Of a stretch of DNA of 64,000 nucleotides, positions 1-9,234 are shown in pieces (the first letter of the stretch is position 1; every line of letters starts with the position of its first letter). This stretch comes from Streptomyces cellulosae (GTDB taxonomy: Bacteria; Actinomycetota; Actinomycetes; Streptomycetales; Streptomycetaceae), in assembly GCF_000721105.1 (NCBI RefSeq), contig NZ_JOEV01000021.1, positions 124,001 to 188,000 of the forward strand, written 5' to 3'. The notes under the pieces were generated by a model, which was not told the DNA's origin, did not search any database, and saw only the letters and a program-made list of their open reading frames with translations. The position numbers were made by a program, and so were the translations under genes.

Positions 1-170
1 TCATGAGCCTGGAACCGGCCCTCGCCGCCACCGCCGGCTTCCTGATCCTCGACCAGACCCTGACGGCCACCGAGGCCGTCGCGATCGCCCTGGTCATCGC
101 CGCGAGCATGGGCGCGGTACGGACGCAGGTGGGGCGGGGGAGGCGCAAGGAGGCGGGCGCCGGTTCCTGA
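1..170 (+). CDS. EamA/RhtA-type transporter, C-terminal end (partial)
   Basis: Only the last 55 codons are inside the window. They read as the final re-entrant part of a drug/metabolite-transporter protein: the stretch [18 protein letters not shown] followed by a hydrophobic helix ([13 protein letters not shown]) and a short basic tail. The SLEP(A/V)xA motif just before the last helix is characteristic of EamA exporters such as the threonine/homoserine exporter RhtA. It would be an inner-membrane exporter with ten helices when complete; the substrate cannot be told from this fragment. It ends in TGA at 168-170 and is followed by about 350 bases without a gene. Confidence 0.75.
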   Translation, partial: MSLEPALAATAGFLILDQTLTATEAVAIALVIAASMGAVRTQVGRGRRKEAGAGS

Positions 171-230
171 CGGTCCGGCGGCGCCACGAGGTCCGTAGGG
201 GCCACCGCGCACCGAGTGGCAGGACCGCGC

Positions 231-354
231 CCACCGCGGCTGGACCGTCCACGCGGATGCCCCACCGCGGCTGGACCGTCCACGCGGATGCCCCGCCGCG
301 GCTGGACCGTCCACGCGGATGCCCCACCGCGGCTGGACCGTCCACGCGGATGCC
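231..354. repeat. 31-bp tandem repeat, four copies
   Basis: Four head-to-tail units of 31 bp start at 231, 262, 293 and 324, and a fifth begins to decay at 355. Each contains ccgcggctggaccgtccacg. Units differ at most at one position (caccgc versus cgccgc). There are no unique spacers, so this is a minisatellite and not a CRISPR array. It lies between the transporter end and the catabolic operon, with no credible gene across it; the rest of 171-517 holds only the palindrome at 473-486. Confidence 0.95.
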
Positions 355-472
355 CCCGCCGCGGTGCGGAACGGAAGGGGACGAGCCGCGGGCTCGCCCC
401 CTCGCGGCTGTCAGGCGGACGGGTTGCCCGGCGTCGGCCGAAGGCACCCGACGTCACGAAGAACGAATCCAT

Positions 473-486
473 GCAAGCACGCTTGC
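473..486. promoter_or_regulatory. Palindromic operator candidate upstream of the first operon
   Basis: GCAAGCACGCTTGC is a perfect 14-bp inverted repeat whose right edge is 32 bp before the ATG at 518. TetR-family repressors of fatty-acid and acyl-CoA catabolism commonly use palindromes of this size placed over the promoter. The operon it precedes ends in its own TetR gene (9956-10591), which makes autoregulation through this site the simplest reading. The assignment of protein to site is inference. Confidence 0.55.
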
Positions 487-517
487 TTGTTTCCGGTGCC
501 GCTGCCATGCTCGCCCC

Positions 518-1312
518 ATGTCCGACCCGACGCCCGTGTTCGACGACCTGCGTGCCGAGAGCGACGAACTCGACTTTCTCGTGGCCGAGTTGGCACCACA
601 GCGGTGGACCCTCCCGACCCCCGCGCCCCGCTGGACCATCGCCCACCAGATCGCGCACCTCGCCTGGACCGACCGGTCGGCGCTGCTGGCGGTCACCGAC
701 GAGGGGGCGTTCGCCGCGCTGGTCGAGAAGGCGGTCGCCGCCCCCGGCTCGTTCGTCGACGAGGGCGCCGAGGAGGGCGCCGTGCTCCCGCCCGCCGAAC
801 TGCTCGCCCGGTGGCGTGAGGGCCGTACCGCCCTCGACGCGGCACTGCGCGCGTCCCCGCCAGGCGCCCGTTTCCCCTGGTACGGCCCGCCGATGTCGGC
901 CGCCTCCATGGCCACCGGCCGTCTGATGGAGACCTGGGCCCACGGCCAGGACGTGGCGGACACGCTGGGTGTCGTCCGCACCCCCACCGACCGCCTCCGG
1001 CACGTCGTCCGCATCGGTGTGAAAGCCCGTGACTTCGCCTTCGGGGTGCACGGGCTGACCCCGCCGGGCGAGGAGTTCCGCGTCGAAGTCGTCGGTCCCG
1101 GCGGCGACCTGTGGACGTACGGCCCCGAAGAGGCCGCCCAGCGGGTCACCGGCCCCGCCCTCGACTTCTGCCTCCTGGTCACCCAGCGCGCCCACCACAC
1201 CGACCTCGCCGTCCACGCCGACGGCCCCGACGCCGACCGCTGGCTCGACATCGCCCAGGCCTTCGCGGGACCGCCCGGCTCCGGACGCCCGCACAAAGGA
1301 GCGGAGGGATGA
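518..1312 (+). CDS. TIGR03084-like DinB/maleylpyruvate-isomerase-fold protein
   Basis: A 264-residue protein of the mycothiol-dependent isomerase/DinB four-helix superfamily. The N-terminal half carries the usual metal-site pattern: [14 protein letters not shown] near residue 46 (His) and [12 protein letters not shown] near residue 135 (His). This subgroup is repeatedly found beside acyclic-terpene/leucine-type acyl-CoA carboxylase clusters, but its reaction is not established. The ATG at 518 is chosen over upstream in-frame starts because those run through the tandem repeat. Its stop overlaps the next start (ATGA, 1309-1312), so it opens the operon and is probably translationally coupled to the DUF1446 gene. 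Confidence 0.8.
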   Translation: MSDPTPVFDDLRAESDELDFLVAELAPQRWTLPTPAPRWTIAHQIAHLAWTDRSALLAVTDEGAFAALVEKAVAAPGSFVDEGAEEGAVLPPAELLARWREGRTALDAALRASPPGARFPWYGPPMSAASMATGRLMETWAHGQDVADTLGVVRTPTDRLRHVVRIGVKARDFAFGVHGLTPPGEEFRVEVVGPGGDLWTYGPEEAAQRVTGPALDFCLLVTQRAHHTDLAVHADGPDADRWLDIAQAFAGPPGSGRPHKGAEG

Positions 1313-2997
1313 CTCCCCTGCGCATAGGCAACGCGTCCGGCTTCTACGGCGACCGCTTCGACGCCCTGCGTGAGATGCTCACCGGCGGCGAACTCGACGT
1401 CCTCACCGGCGACTACCTCGCCGAACTCACCATGCTCATCCTCGGCCGCGACCGCCTCAAGGACCCCGGCGCCGGATACGCCCGCACCTTCCTGCGGCAG
1501 CTGGAGGAGTGCCTGGGACTCGCCCATGAGCGCGGCGTCAGGATCGTCACCAACGCGGGCGGCCTCAACCCCGCCGGACTCGCCGACAGGGTACGGGAGT
1601 TGGCGGAACGTCTCGGACTTCCCGTCCGGGTCGCCCACGTCGAGGGCGACGACCTCACCGCCGCCCACCCCGGCAGTCTCGCCGCCCACGCCTACCTCGG
1701 CGGGTTCGGAATCACGGCCTGTCTGCGGGAGGGCGCGGACGTCGTGGTCACCGGCCGGGTCACGGACGCGGCCCTCGTCACCGGGCCCGCCGCCGCCCAC
1801 TTCGGCTGGCAGCCCGGCGACCGCGACCGGCTCGCGGGGGCCGTCGTCGCCGGACACGTCCTGGAGTGCGGGACCCAGGCCACCGGCGGCAACTACGCCT
1901 TCTTCACCGACCACGACCCACGACGCACCGCCCGCCCCGGCTTCCCGCTCGCCGAGATCCACGAGGACGGCACCGCCGTCATCACCAAACACCCCGGCAC
2001 CGGCGGCTTCGTCGACATCGGCACGGTCACCGCCCAGCTCCTCTACGAGACCTCCGGCGCCCGGTACGCCGGCCCCGACGTCACCGCCCGCCTCGACACC
2101 GTACGGCTCGCCCAGGACGGACCCGACCGGGTGCGCGTCGAGGGCGTACGCGGCGAGGCCCCGCCCCCGACCCTCAAGGTCGGCCTCAACCGCCTCGGCG
2201 GCTTCCGCAACGAGGTGACCTTCGTCCTCACCGGCCTCGACATCGAGGCGAAGGCCGCGCTGGTGCGCGCACAGATGACGGACGCGCTGGCCACGTCACC
2301 GCCCGCCGACGTCCGTTGGGACCTCGTCCGCACCGACCGGCCCGACGCCCCGACCGAGGAGATGGCCAGCGCCCTGCTGCGGCTCGTCGTACGGGACCCG
2401 GACCAGGAGGCCGTCGGACGGGCGCTGAGCGGGGCCGCCGTCGAACTGGCGCTCGCCAGCTACCCCGGCTTCCATGTGCTGGCGCCACCTGGAAAAGGCA
2501 CGCCCTACGGTGTCTTCGAGGATGTGTACGTCCCCCATGGTGCCGTCGACCATGTGGCCGTCCTCCACGACGGACGCCGGATCCCTGTGCCACCGGCCCC
2601 CGAAACCGTCGTACCCGAGGACCTGCCGCAGCCCGTTCTGCCCGAGCCGCCGCCCCCGACGGGAGCAACCCGACGGGCCCCCCTCGGTCTCGTCGCCGGA
2701 GCCCGCAGCGGCGACAAGGGCGGCAACGCCAACGTCGGCGTCTGGGTACGGACACACGACGCCTGGCGCTGGCTCGCCCACACCCTCACCCCCGGCCGTT
2801 TCCGCGAACTCCTCCCGGAGACCGCCGACCTGACGGTCACCCGCCACGTCCTGCCCCACCTCCGCGCCCTGAACTTCGTCGTCGAGGGCATTCTCGGCGA
2901 GGGCGTCGCCGCCCGGCACCGCTTCGATCCGCAGGCCAAGGCGCTGGGCGAATGGCTGCGCTCCCGCCACCTGGACATCCCGGAGGCCCTCCTGTGA
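1309..2997 (+). CDS. AtuA-like DUF1446 acyclic terpene utilisation protein
   Basis: 562 residues, with the two-part architecture of AtuA: a large N-terminal DUF1446 domain ([10 protein letters not shown] at the start, then TNAGGLNP and [14 protein letters not shown] near residues 80-150) and a C-terminal small domain with the conserved stretch [20 protein letters not shown] near residue 460. In Pseudomonas, AtuA is required for citronellol/geraniol catabolism, though its catalytic role is still unclear. It overlaps the genes on both sides by 4 bp, and the next gene is the matching acyl-CoA carboxylase beta subunit. The family is therefore secure; the substrate here (terpenoid, leucine or other branched acyl-CoA) is inferred only from context. 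Confidence 0.85.
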   Translation: MTPLRIGNASGFYGDRFDALREMLTGGELDVLTGDYLAELTMLILGRDRLKDPGAGYARTFLRQLEECLGLAHERGVRIVTNAGGLNPAGLADRVRELAERLGLPVRVAHVEGDDLTAAHPGSLAAHAYLGGFGITACLREGADVVVTGRVTDAALVTGPAAAHFGWQPGDRDRLAGAVVAGHVLECGTQATGGNYAFFTDHDPRRTARPGFPLAEIHEDGTAVITKHPGTGGFVDIGTVTAQLLYETSGARYAGPDVTARLDTVRLAQDGPDRVRVEGVRGEAPPPTLKVGLNRLGGFRNEVTFVLTGLDIEAKAALVRAQMTDALATSPPADVRWDLVRTDRPDAPTEEMASALLRLVVRDPDQEAVGRALSGAAVELALASYPGFHVLAPPGKGTPYGVFEDVYVPHGAVDHVAVLHDGRRIPVPPAPETVVPEDLPQPVLPEPPPPTGATRRAPLGLVAGARSGDKGGNANVGVWVRTHDAWRWLAHTLTPGRFRELLPETADLTVTRHVLPHLRALNFVVEGILGEGVAARHRFDPQAKALGEWLRSRHLDIPEALL

Positions 2998-4592
2998 CGG
3001 TCATCAACTCCACCCTGGACACCTCCGGCGCCGACTACCGCGCCCACCGCGAGTCGATGCTCGCCAAGCTGGACGAGCTGGCCACCGAGCACGCGAAGGC
3101 GCTGGCGGGCGGGGGCCCGAAGTACGTCGAACGGCACCGGGGGCGCGGCAAACTCCTCGCCCGCGAACGCGTCGAGCTGCTCCTCGACCCCGACACCCCC
3201 TTCCTGGAACTGTCCCCGCTGGCGGCCTGGGGCAGCGACTACACCGTCGGCGCCTCCCTGGTCACCGGCATCGGGGTCGTCGAGGGCGTGGAATGCCTGA
3301 TCACCGCGAACGACCCGACCGTGCGCGGCGGCGCCAGCAACCCGTGGAGCCTGAAGAAGGCCCTGCGCGCGAACGACATCGCGCTCGCCAACCGGCTGCC
3401 CTGCATCAGCCTCGTCGAGTCCGGCGGCGCCGACCTGCCCTCCCAGAAGGAGATCTTCATCCCCGGCGGCGCGATCTTCCGCGACCTCACCCGGCTCTCC
3501 GCCGCCGGCATCCCGACCGTCGCCGTCGTGTTCGGCAACTCCACGGCCGGAGGGGCGTACATCCCCGGCATGTCCGACCACGTGATCATGGTCAAGGAAC
3601 GCGCCAAGGTGTTCCTCGGCGGGCCGCCGCTGGTGAAGATGGCCACCGGCGAGGAGAGCGACGACGAGTCGCTGGGCGGCGCGGAGATGCACGCGCGCGT
3701 GTCGGGTCTCGCGGACCACTTCGCCGTCGACGAACGCGACGCCCTGCGGCAGGCGCGACGCGTGGTCGCCCGCCTCAACCACCGCAAGGCGTACCCCGAT
3801 CCCAGCCCGGCCGCGCCCCCCGAGTACGACGAGGACGAGCTGCTCGGCATCGTCCCGGGGGACCTGCGGACCCCCTTCGACCCGCGCGAGGTCATCGCCC
3901 GCATCGTCGACGCCTCCGACTTCGACGAGTTCAAGCCGCTGTACGGGACCAGCCTCGCGACCGGCTGGGCAACCCTGCACGGCTACCCGGTCGGCATCCT
4001 CGCCAACGCTCAGGGAGTCCTCTTCAGCGAGGAGTCCCAGAAGGCCGCCCAGTTCATCCAGCTCGCCAACCAGCGCGACATCCCCCTCCTCTTCCTGCAC
4101 AACACCACCGGCTACATGGTCGGCAAGGAGTACGAGCAGGGCGGCATCATCAAACACGGCGCGATGATGATCAACGCGGTGAGCAACAGCCGGGTGCCCC
4201 ACCTGTCGGTCCTCATGGGCGCGTCCTACGGCGCCGGCCACTACGGCATGTGCGGCCGCGCCTACGACCCCCGCTTCCTCTTCGCCTGGCCCAGCGCCAA
4301 GTCGGCCGTCATGGGCCCGCAGCAGCTCGCGGGCGTGCTCTCCATCGTGGCCCGGCAGTCGGCCGCCGCGAAAGGGCAGCCGTACGACGAGGACGCGGAC
4401 GCCGCCCTGCGCGCCATGGTCGAGCGGCAGATCGAGTCCGAGTCGCTGCCCATGTTCCTGTCCGGGCGGCTCTACGACGACGGCGTCATCGACCCACGCG
4501 ACACCCGCACGGTCCTCGGCCTGTGCCTGTCCGCCGTCCACACCGCGCCGTACGAGGGTGCGCGCGGCGGCTTCGGCGTCTTCCGGATGTGA
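2994..4592 (+). CDS. Acyl-CoA carboxylase, carboxyltransferase (beta) subunit
   Basis: 532 residues, the usual length for methylcrotonyl/geranyl-CoA carboxylase beta subunits. The two crotonase-fold halves are both present. The first binds acyl-CoA (VRGGASNPWSLKKALRAND, then NSTAGGAYIPGMSDH). The second binds biotin (FLHNTTGYMVGKEYEQGG, then MGASYGAGHYGMCGRAYD). The NTTGYMVG signature is shared with MccB and AtuC and differs from propionyl-CoA carboxylases. It starts at GTG 2994, inside the stop of the AtuA-like gene (GTGA). With the biotin subunit 8 bp downstream it would form an alpha-beta complex adding CO2 to a 3-methyl-branched enoyl-CoA. Confidence 0.9.
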   Translation: MTVINSTLDTSGADYRAHRESMLAKLDELATEHAKALAGGGPKYVERHRGRGKLLARERVELLLDPDTPFLELSPLAAWGSDYTVGASLVTGIGVVEGVECLITANDPTVRGGASNPWSLKKALRANDIALANRLPCISLVESGGADLPSQKEIFIPGGAIFRDLTRLSAAGIPTVAVVFGNSTAGGAYIPGMSDHVIMVKERAKVFLGGPPLVKMATGEESDDESLGGAEMHARVSGLADHFAVDERDALRQARRVVARLNHRKAYPDPSPAAPPEYDEDELLGIVPGDLRTPFDPREVIARIVDASDFDEFKPLYGTSLATGWATLHGYPVGILANAQGVLFSEESQKAAQFIQLANQRDIPLLFLHNTTGYMVGKEYEQGGIIKHGAMMINAVSNSRVPHLSVLMGASYGAGHYGMCGRAYDPRFLFAWPSAKSAVMGPQQLAGVLSIVARQSAAAKGQPYDEDADAALRAMVERQIESESLPMFLSGRLYDDGVIDPRDTRTVLGLCLSAVHTAPYEGARGGFGVFRM

Positions 4593-4600
4593 GGAACCAC

Positions 4601-6442
4601 GTGATCACGACACTCCTCGTCGCAGGCCGGGGCGAGATCGCCTGCCGCATCGTCCGCACCTGCCGTGAGCTGGGCGTCCGAACGGTCGCCGTGCACTCCG
4701 ACGCCGACGAGAACGCCCTCCACGCGCGCGTGGCCGACACGACGGTACGACTGCCGGGCGCGTCGCCCGCCGACACGTATCTGCGCGGCGACCTGATCGT
4801 GCAGGCCGCTCTCGCCGCCGGAGCGGACGCGGTGCACCCGGGCTACGGCTTCCTCTCCGAGAACGCCGACTTCGCGCGCGCCGTCCTCGACGCCGGCCTG
4901 CACTGGATCGGCCCGCCCCCGGAGGCCATCGAGGCGATGGCGTCCAAGACGCGCGCCAAGAAGCTGCTGGGGATCGCGTCCCTGGAGCGGGTCACCGAGG
5001 CCGACCTGCCGGTGCTGGTGAAAGCGGCCGCGGGCGGCGGGGGGCGCGGGATGCGTATCGTGCGCCGACTTGACGAGCTGGACGCCGCCCTGGAGGGCGC
5101 CCGCGCCGAAGCGGCGAGCGCGTTCGGCGACGGCGAGGTGTTCGTGGAGCCGTATGTGGAAGGCGGCCGCCACGTCGAGGTGCAGATCCTCGCCGACACC
5201 CACGGCACGGTCTGGCCGCTGGGCACCCGGGACTGCTCCCTCCAACGCCGCCACCAGAAGGTCGTCGAGGAGGCCCCGGCCCCGGGACTCTCCGAGGAAC
5301 TCACCCAGCAGTTGTACGACACGGCCGTACGCGCCGCCCGGGCCGTCGACTACGCCGGTGCCGGCACCGTCGAGTTCCTGATCGCCGACGGCACGCCCCA
5401 CTTCCTGGAGATGAACACCCGCCTCCAGGTCGAACACCCCGTCACGGAAGCCGTCTTCGCCCTCGACCTGGTCGCCCTCCAACTCCGCGTCGCCGAAGGC
5501 GCCCAACTGCCCCCGAACCCGCCCCGCCCGTCCGGCCACGCCGTCGAGGCCCGCCTCTACGCCGAGGACCCGGCCCACGACTGGACCCCCCAGACCGGCA
5601 CCCTGCACCACCTGTCCGTCCCGGCCGGCGTCCGCCTGGACACGGGCTACGAGGCCGGCGACACCATCGGCGTCCACTACGACCCCATGCTCGCCAAGCT
5701 CATCGCCCACGCCCCCACGCGCGCGGAGGCCATCCGCAAACTGGCGGGAGCCCTCGAGAGGACGAGTCTCCACGGCCCGGTCACCAACCGTGACCTCCTC
5801 CTGCGCTCGCTACGGCACCCGGAGTTCACCGCCGCCCGCATGAACACCGCCTTCTACGACCGCCACCTCCCCGGCCTCACCGAGCCGGCCCCCGACCCGC
5901 ACGCCCCCCTGGCCGCCGCCCTCGCCGACACCCACGGCCGCTCCCGCCTCGGCGGCTGGCGCAACGTTCCCTCCCAGCCCCACACCAAGCGCTACGCGAT
6001 GGCAGGCGAGGAGCACGAGGTCCGCTACCGGCACACGAGGACGGGCCTGGAGGCGGACGGGGTCCGCGTCATCCACGCCGACGCGCGTCTCGTCGTACTC
6101 GAAGTGGCGGGTGTCCGACGCAAGTTCGAGGTGGCGCGGTACGGCGACCAGGTGTACGTGAACGGGGACGCCCTGACCGCCCTGCCCCGCTTCCCGGACC
6201 CGACGACCCAACTGGCACCGGGATCCCTGGTGGCCCCCATGCCGGGAACGGTGGTCCGCGTCGCCGAGGACCTCAGGGAGGGAGCCGCCGTTCAGGCCGG
6301 AGAGCCGTTGCTCTGGCTGGAGGCGATGAAGATGGAACACAAGATCACGGCACCGGTCACGGGAACGCTGAGTGCCCTGCATGCGACGCCCGGCCAACAG
6401 GTATCGGTCGGCTCCCTGCTGGCAGTAGTGCAGCCGACTTAG
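4601..6442 (+). CDS. Acyl-CoA carboxylase biotin carboxylase/BCCP (alpha) subunit
   Basis: 613 residues: biotin carboxylase domain (ATP-grasp motif KAAAGGGGRGMRIV; FLEMNTRLQVEHPVTE active site near residue 270; VEARLYAEDP), a linker, and a C-terminal biotinyl domain with EAMKMEHKI, whose central Lys is the biotin site. Starts at GTG 4601, 8 bp after the beta-subunit stop. Two departures from the family are visible. The N-terminal signature reads LVAGRGEIACR instead of LVANRGEI. The segment before the ATP-grasp motif (KKLLGIASLERVTEADLPVL) is about seven or eight residues shorter than I expect, lacking the usual GVPVL-type strand. Otherwise it appears intact. Confidence 0.9.
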   Translation: MITTLLVAGRGEIACRIVRTCRELGVRTVAVHSDADENALHARVADTTVRLPGASPADTYLRGDLIVQAALAAGADAVHPGYGFLSENADFARAVLDAGLHWIGPPPEAIEAMASKTRAKKLLGIASLERVTEADLPVLVKAAAGGGGRGMRIVRRLDELDAALEGARAEAASAFGDGEVFVEPYVEGGRHVEVQILADTHGTVWPLGTRDCSLQRRHQKVVEEAPAPGLSEELTQQLYDTAVRAARAVDYAGAGTVEFLIADGTPHFLEMNTRLQVEHPVTEAVFALDLVALQLRVAEGAQLPPNPPRPSGHAVEARLYAEDPAHDWTPQTGTLHHLSVPAGVRLDTGYEAGDTIGVHYDPMLAKLIAHAPTRAEAIRKLAGALERTSLHGPVTNRDLLLRSLRHPEFTAARMNTAFYDRHLPGLTEPAPDPHAPLAAALADTHGRSRLGGWRNVPSQPHTKRYAMAGEEHEVRYRHTRTGLEADGVRVIHADARLVVLEVAGVRRKFEVARYGDQVYVNGDALTALPRFPDPTTQLAPGSLVAPMPGTVVRVAEDLREGAAVQAGEPLLWLEAMKMEHKITAPVTGTLSALHATPGQQVSVGSLLAVVQPT

Positions 6443-6473
6443 GGGCGCGGGGAACTGCGCGACCAGCCACGAC
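6442..6473 (+). repeat. Short copy of a dispersed Streptomyces intergenic repeat
   Basis: Directly after the carboxylase stop lies aggggcgcggggaactgcgc followed by gaccagccacgac. This is recognisable as the short, collapsed form of a G/C-rich element scattered through intergenic regions of Streptomyces chromosomes. The long form is present in the other orientation at 40425-40479. It lies inside an operon, so if folded in RNA it could modulate expression of the distal genes. Confidence 0.65.
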
Positions 6474-6484
6474 GAAGGAGCCAC

Positions 6485-7636
6485 ATGTCCACGACCGAAA
6501 CCGAGGAACACAAGGCGCTCCGCACCGCCGTAGCCGCCCTCGGCAAACGCCACGGCCGTGAATTCGACCGGGAAACCCTCTGGTCCGAAGCAGCCAAGCT
6601 GGGCTACCTCGGCGTCAACCTGCCGGAGGCATACGGCGGCGGAGGCGGCGGCATCGCCGAACTCTCCCTCGTCCTCGAAGAACTCGGCGCCGCGGGCTGC
6701 CCCCTGCTCATGATGGTCGTCTCCCCGGCGATCTGCGGCACAGTGATCGCCCGCTTCGGAACGGACACCCAGAAACAGCACTGGCTCCCCGGACTCGCCG
6801 AAGGCACCCGCACCATGGCCTTCGGCATCACCGAACCCGACGCCGGCTCCAACTCCCACCGCATCACCACCACGGCCCGCCGCGACCCGGACACCGGCGA
6901 CTGGCTCCTCACCGGCCGCAAGGTCTTCATCTCCGGCGTCGACACAGCCGACGCCACCCTCATCGTCGCCCGCACCGAAACCGCGTCCGACACGAACCCC
7001 CGCACCGGCCGCCTCAAGCCCTGCCTGTTCATCGTCCCCCGTGACACCCCCGGCTTCCAGCGCCGTCAGATCGACATGGAACTGACCGCGGTGGAGAAGC
7101 AGTTCGAGCTGACCCTGGACGACGTACGACTGCCCGCCGACGCGCTCGTCGGCGACGAGGACGCGGGCCTGCTCCAACTCTTCGCCGGTCTCAACCCCGA
7201 ACGCATCATGACCGCCGCCTTCGCGATCGGCATGGGCCGCCACGCCCTCACGCAGGCCATCGCGTACGCCCGCGACCGCACGGTCTGGGACACCCCCATC
7301 GGCGCCCACCAGGCCATCGCCCACCCCCTCGCGCAGGCGCACATCGACCTTGAACTGGCCCGACTGATGATGCAGAAGGCCGCCCACCTCTACGACACGG
7401 GCGACGACGCCGGCGCGGGCGAGGCCGCCAACATGGCCAAGTACGCGGCGGGGGAGGCCTGCGTGAAGGCCGTCGACCAGGCCGTGCACACCCTCGGCGG
7501 CAACGGCCTCACCCGCGAGTTCGGACTCGCTTCGTTGATAACGGCGTCGCGCGTGGCCCGTATCGCCCCGGTGAGCCGGGAGATGATTCTCAACTACGTC
7601 TCCCACCAGACCCTCGGCCTGCCCAAGTCGTACTGA
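6485..7636 (+). CDS. Acyl-CoA dehydrogenase
   Basis: 383 residues, full length for an FAD-dependent acyl-CoA dehydrogenase. Family features include MAFGITEPDAGSNSHRITTT (FAD/substrate loop near residue 115), TGRKVFISGVDTAD, and the C-terminal AVHTLGGNGLTREFGL with VSREMILNYV. The last part differs from the GTSEIQ(R/L) end of classical enzymes, as expected for the AtuD/LiuA-like branch. An AAGGAG sequence lies 4-9 bp before the ATG at 6485. It probably makes the enoyl-CoA that the carboxylase uses, or oxidises a saturated branched acyl-CoA entering the pathway. Confidence 0.85.
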   Translation: MSTTETEEHKALRTAVAALGKRHGREFDRETLWSEAAKLGYLGVNLPEAYGGGGGGIAELSLVLEELGAAGCPLLMMVVSPAICGTVIARFGTDTQKQHWLPGLAEGTRTMAFGITEPDAGSNSHRITTTARRDPDTGDWLLTGRKVFISGVDTADATLIVARTETASDTNPRTGRLKPCLFIVPRDTPGFQRRQIDMELTAVEKQFELTLDDVRLPADALVGDEDAGLLQLFAGLNPERIMTAAFAIGMGRHALTQAIAYARDRTVWDTPIGAHQAIAHPLAQAHIDLELARLMMQKAAHLYDTGDDAGAGEAANMAKYAAGEACVKAVDQAVHTLGGNGLTREFGLASLITASRVARIAPVSREMILNYVSHQTLGLPKSY

Positions 7637-7665
7637 CCGGGCGCCCTGTCGCGCGAGGAGGAACC

Positions 7666-9234
7666 ATGTTCCGCAGCGAGTACGCAGACGTCCCGCCCGT
7701 AGAACTCCCCATCCACGAGGCGGTGCTGGGCCGCGCCGCCGCGTTCGGCACCACCCCCGCCCTGATCGACGGCACCGACGGCACCACCCTCACCTACGAC
7801 CAGCTGGACCGCTTCCACCGCCGCGTCGCCGCCGCCCTCGCCGAGGCGGGCGTCCGCAAGGGCGACGTCCTCGCCCTGCACAGCCCCAACACGATCGCCT
7901 TCCCGACCGCCTTCTACGCCGCCACGCGCGCGGGCGCCTCCGTCACGACCGTGCACCCGCTCGCCACGCCGGAGGAGTTCGCCAAGCAGCTCACCGACTC
8001 CGCCGCCCGCTGGATCGTCACGGTCTCACCGCTCCTGGACAGCGCCCGCAGGGCCGCCGAACTCGCCGGCGGCGTCCAGGAGATCTTCGTCTGCGACAGC
8101 GCGCCCGGACACCGCTCACTCATCGACATGCTCGCCTCGTCCGCCCCCGAGCCGCGCGTCGACATCGACCCCACCCAGGACGTGGCCGCGCTCCCGTACT
8201 CGTCGGGCACGACCGGCATGCCCAAGGGCGTCATGCTCACCCACCGCCAGATCGCCACCAACCTCGCCCAGCTCGAACCGGCCATCGCCGCGGGCCCCGG
8301 CGACCGCATCCTCGCCGTACTGCCGTTCTTCCACATCTACGGCCTCACCGCCCTCATGAACGCGCCCCTGCGCCAGGGCGCCACCGTCGTCGTCCTGCCC
8401 CGCTTCGACCTGGAGACGTTCCTCGCGGCCATCCAGAACCACCGCATCACCGGGCTGTACGTCGCCCCGCCGATCGTCCTGGCCCTCACCAAGCACCCCC
8501 TGGTCACCCAGTACGACCTGTCGTCCCTGAAGTACGTCATCAGCGCCGCCGCCCCCCTGGACGCCCACCTCGCCGCCGCCTGCTCGCACCGCCTCGGCCT
8601 GCCGCCGCTCGGACAGGCCTACGGCATGACGGAACTGTCCCCGGGCACCCACGTCGTCCCCCTGGACGCCATGCGCGAGGCGCCCCCCGGCACCGTCGGC
8701 CGGCTCATCGCCGGCACCGAGATGCGGATCGTCTCCCTCGACGACCCCGACAAGGACCTCGACATCGACGAGTCCGGCGAGATCCTCATCCGCGGCCCCC
8801 AGATCATGAAGGGCTACCTCGGCCGCCCCGACGCCACCGCCGCGATGATCGACAAGGACGGCTGGCTGCACACCGGAGACGTCGGCCACGCCGACGCCGA
8901 CGGCTGGCTCTTCGTCGTCGACCGCGTCAAGGAACTCATCAAGTACAAGGGCTTCCAGGTGGCCCCCGCCGAACTCGAAGCCCTCCTGCTCACCCACCCC
9001 GGCATCGCCGACGCCGCCGTCATCGGCGTCCACAACGACGACGGCAACGAGATCCCGCACGCCCACGTGGTCCGCCGGCCCACCGCGCCCGACCTCTCCG
9101 AAGGAGAGGTCATGATGTACGTCGCCGAGCGCGTCGCCCCCTACAAACGCGTCCGCCAGGTCACCTTCATCGACGCCGTACCCCGCGCGGCCTCCGGCAA
9201 GATCCTGCGCCGCCGCCTGAGGGAGAACCCGTGA
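7666..9234 (+). CDS. Cinnamate/4-coumarate:CoA ligase-like acyl-CoA synthetase
   Basis: 522 residues of the ANL adenylating superfamily. The P-loop-like motif SSGTTGMPKGVMLTH is near residue 181, QAYGMTELSPGTHV near 321, the hinge GDVGHADADGW, and the C-terminal catalytic lysine in AASGKILRRRL near 510. The sequence and its position resemble the characterised S. coelicolor cinnamate:CoA ligase (ScCCL). It would activate a carboxylate with ATP and CoA and so provides the entry point for the pathway. A GAGGAGG Shine-Dalgarno lies 5 bp before the ATG. The last codons overlap the next gene (GTGA, 9231-9234). Confidence 0.9.
   Translation: MFRSEYADVPPVELPIHEAVLGRAAAFGTTPALIDGTDGTTLTYDQLDRFHRRVAAALAEAGVRKGDVLALHSPNTIAFPTAFYAATRAGASVTTVHPLATPEEFAKQLTDSAARWIVTVSPLLDSARRAAELAGGVQEIFVCDSAPGHRSLIDMLASSAPEPRVDIDPTQDVAALPYSSGTTGMPKGVMLTHRQIATNLAQLEPAIAAGPGDRILAVLPFFHIYGLTALMNAPLRQGATVVVLPRFDLETFLAAIQNHRITGLYVAPPIVLALTKHPLVTQYDLSSLKYVISAAAPLDAHLAAACSHRLGLPPLGQAYGMTELSPGTHVVPLDAMREAPPGTVGRLIAGTEMRIVSLDDPDKDLDIDESGEILIRGPQIMKGYLGRPDATAAMIDKDGWLHTGDVGHADADGWLFVVDRVKELIKYKGFQVAPAELEALLLTHPGIADAAVIGVHNDDGNEIPHAHVVRRPTAPDLSEGEVMMYVAERVAPYKRVRQVTFIDAVPRAASGKILRRRLRENP

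Noticed and set aside
231..354. CRISPR-like regular repeat
   Set aside because: The units are directly abutting with no variable spacers and there are no cas genes, so it is a tandem minisatellite.
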